From: Piezodorus guildinii
Taxonomy: Eukaryota; Arthropoda; Insecta; Hemiptera; Pentatomidae
Direction: 5' to 3'
Assembly (NCBI GenBank): GCA_023052935.1
Contig: CM041298.1
Span: forward strand, 8,265,344 to 8,329,343
Length of the DNA stretch: 64,000 nt
The notes under the pieces were generated by a model, which was given only the letters and a program-made list of their open reading frames with translations, was not told the DNA's origin and did no database searches. The position numbers and the translations under genes are program-made. Shown in pieces: positions 63,961 to 64,000 of the stretch. The first letter of the stretch is position 1, and each line of letters opens with the position of its first letter.

Positions 63961-64000
63961 CCCCCTTGAGCACGAAGCCCGTTGAAGTATGTTAGTTGCA

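Overview
The window is AT-rich, intron-rich animal DNA, almost certainly insect. It holds two spliced genes: a hexokinase-like gene on the + strand, and a gene of the insect-only 7tm_6 odorant receptor family on the - strand. The repeats fit an insect (mariner, Jockey- and RTE-like LINEs, gypsy-type LTR element). A hemipteran is my guess from the receptor's look and the repeat style; the order is not established.

Layout. 1-1.8 kb: left-truncated gypsy-type LTR retrotransposon (-). 1.8-9.5 kb: nested mariner, LINE, SINE and an abundant ~1 kb repeat that I call Rep-A. 9.6-28.4 kb: hexokinase, ten coding exons of 468 codons plus stop, every exon joining in frame; its introns are packed with Rep-A, RTE- and Jockey-like LINEs, SINEs, MITEs and fold-backs. 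28.4-36.7 kb: transposon debris, a 317-bp duplication and a ~2.6 kb imperfect palindrome. 36.9-57.5 kb: odorant receptor (-), four recognisable exons, final exon not found; its 16.5 kb first intron holds a mariner, a SINE, a ~10 kb array of a 73-bp satellite (with a 411-nt T run), a palindrome, another mariner and a Rep-A copy with a solo LTR. 57.6-64 kb: deleted mariner with a 640-bp duplication, a fold-back element, SINEs, Rep-A copies and LTR/LINE ends.

Main points. (1) The hexokinase keeps the phosphate motif, catalytic Asp and adenosine-side motifs, but three sugar-contact positions are substituted (A, G and F where T, K and Q are usual), with motif spacing identical to the canonical enzyme. 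(2) Three dispersed copies of a hammerhead-like core (CTGATGA, 5-bp stem, GAAAC) keep pairing while the stem sequence changes. (3) Large inverted repeats are unusually dense. (4) The satellite alternates clean blocks with deletion-rich blocks, which may be assembly error.

The two genes look functionally independent (sugar phosphorylation and smell). No rRNA, CRISPR or bacterial features are present, and no tRNA gene apart from tRNA-derived SINE heads.
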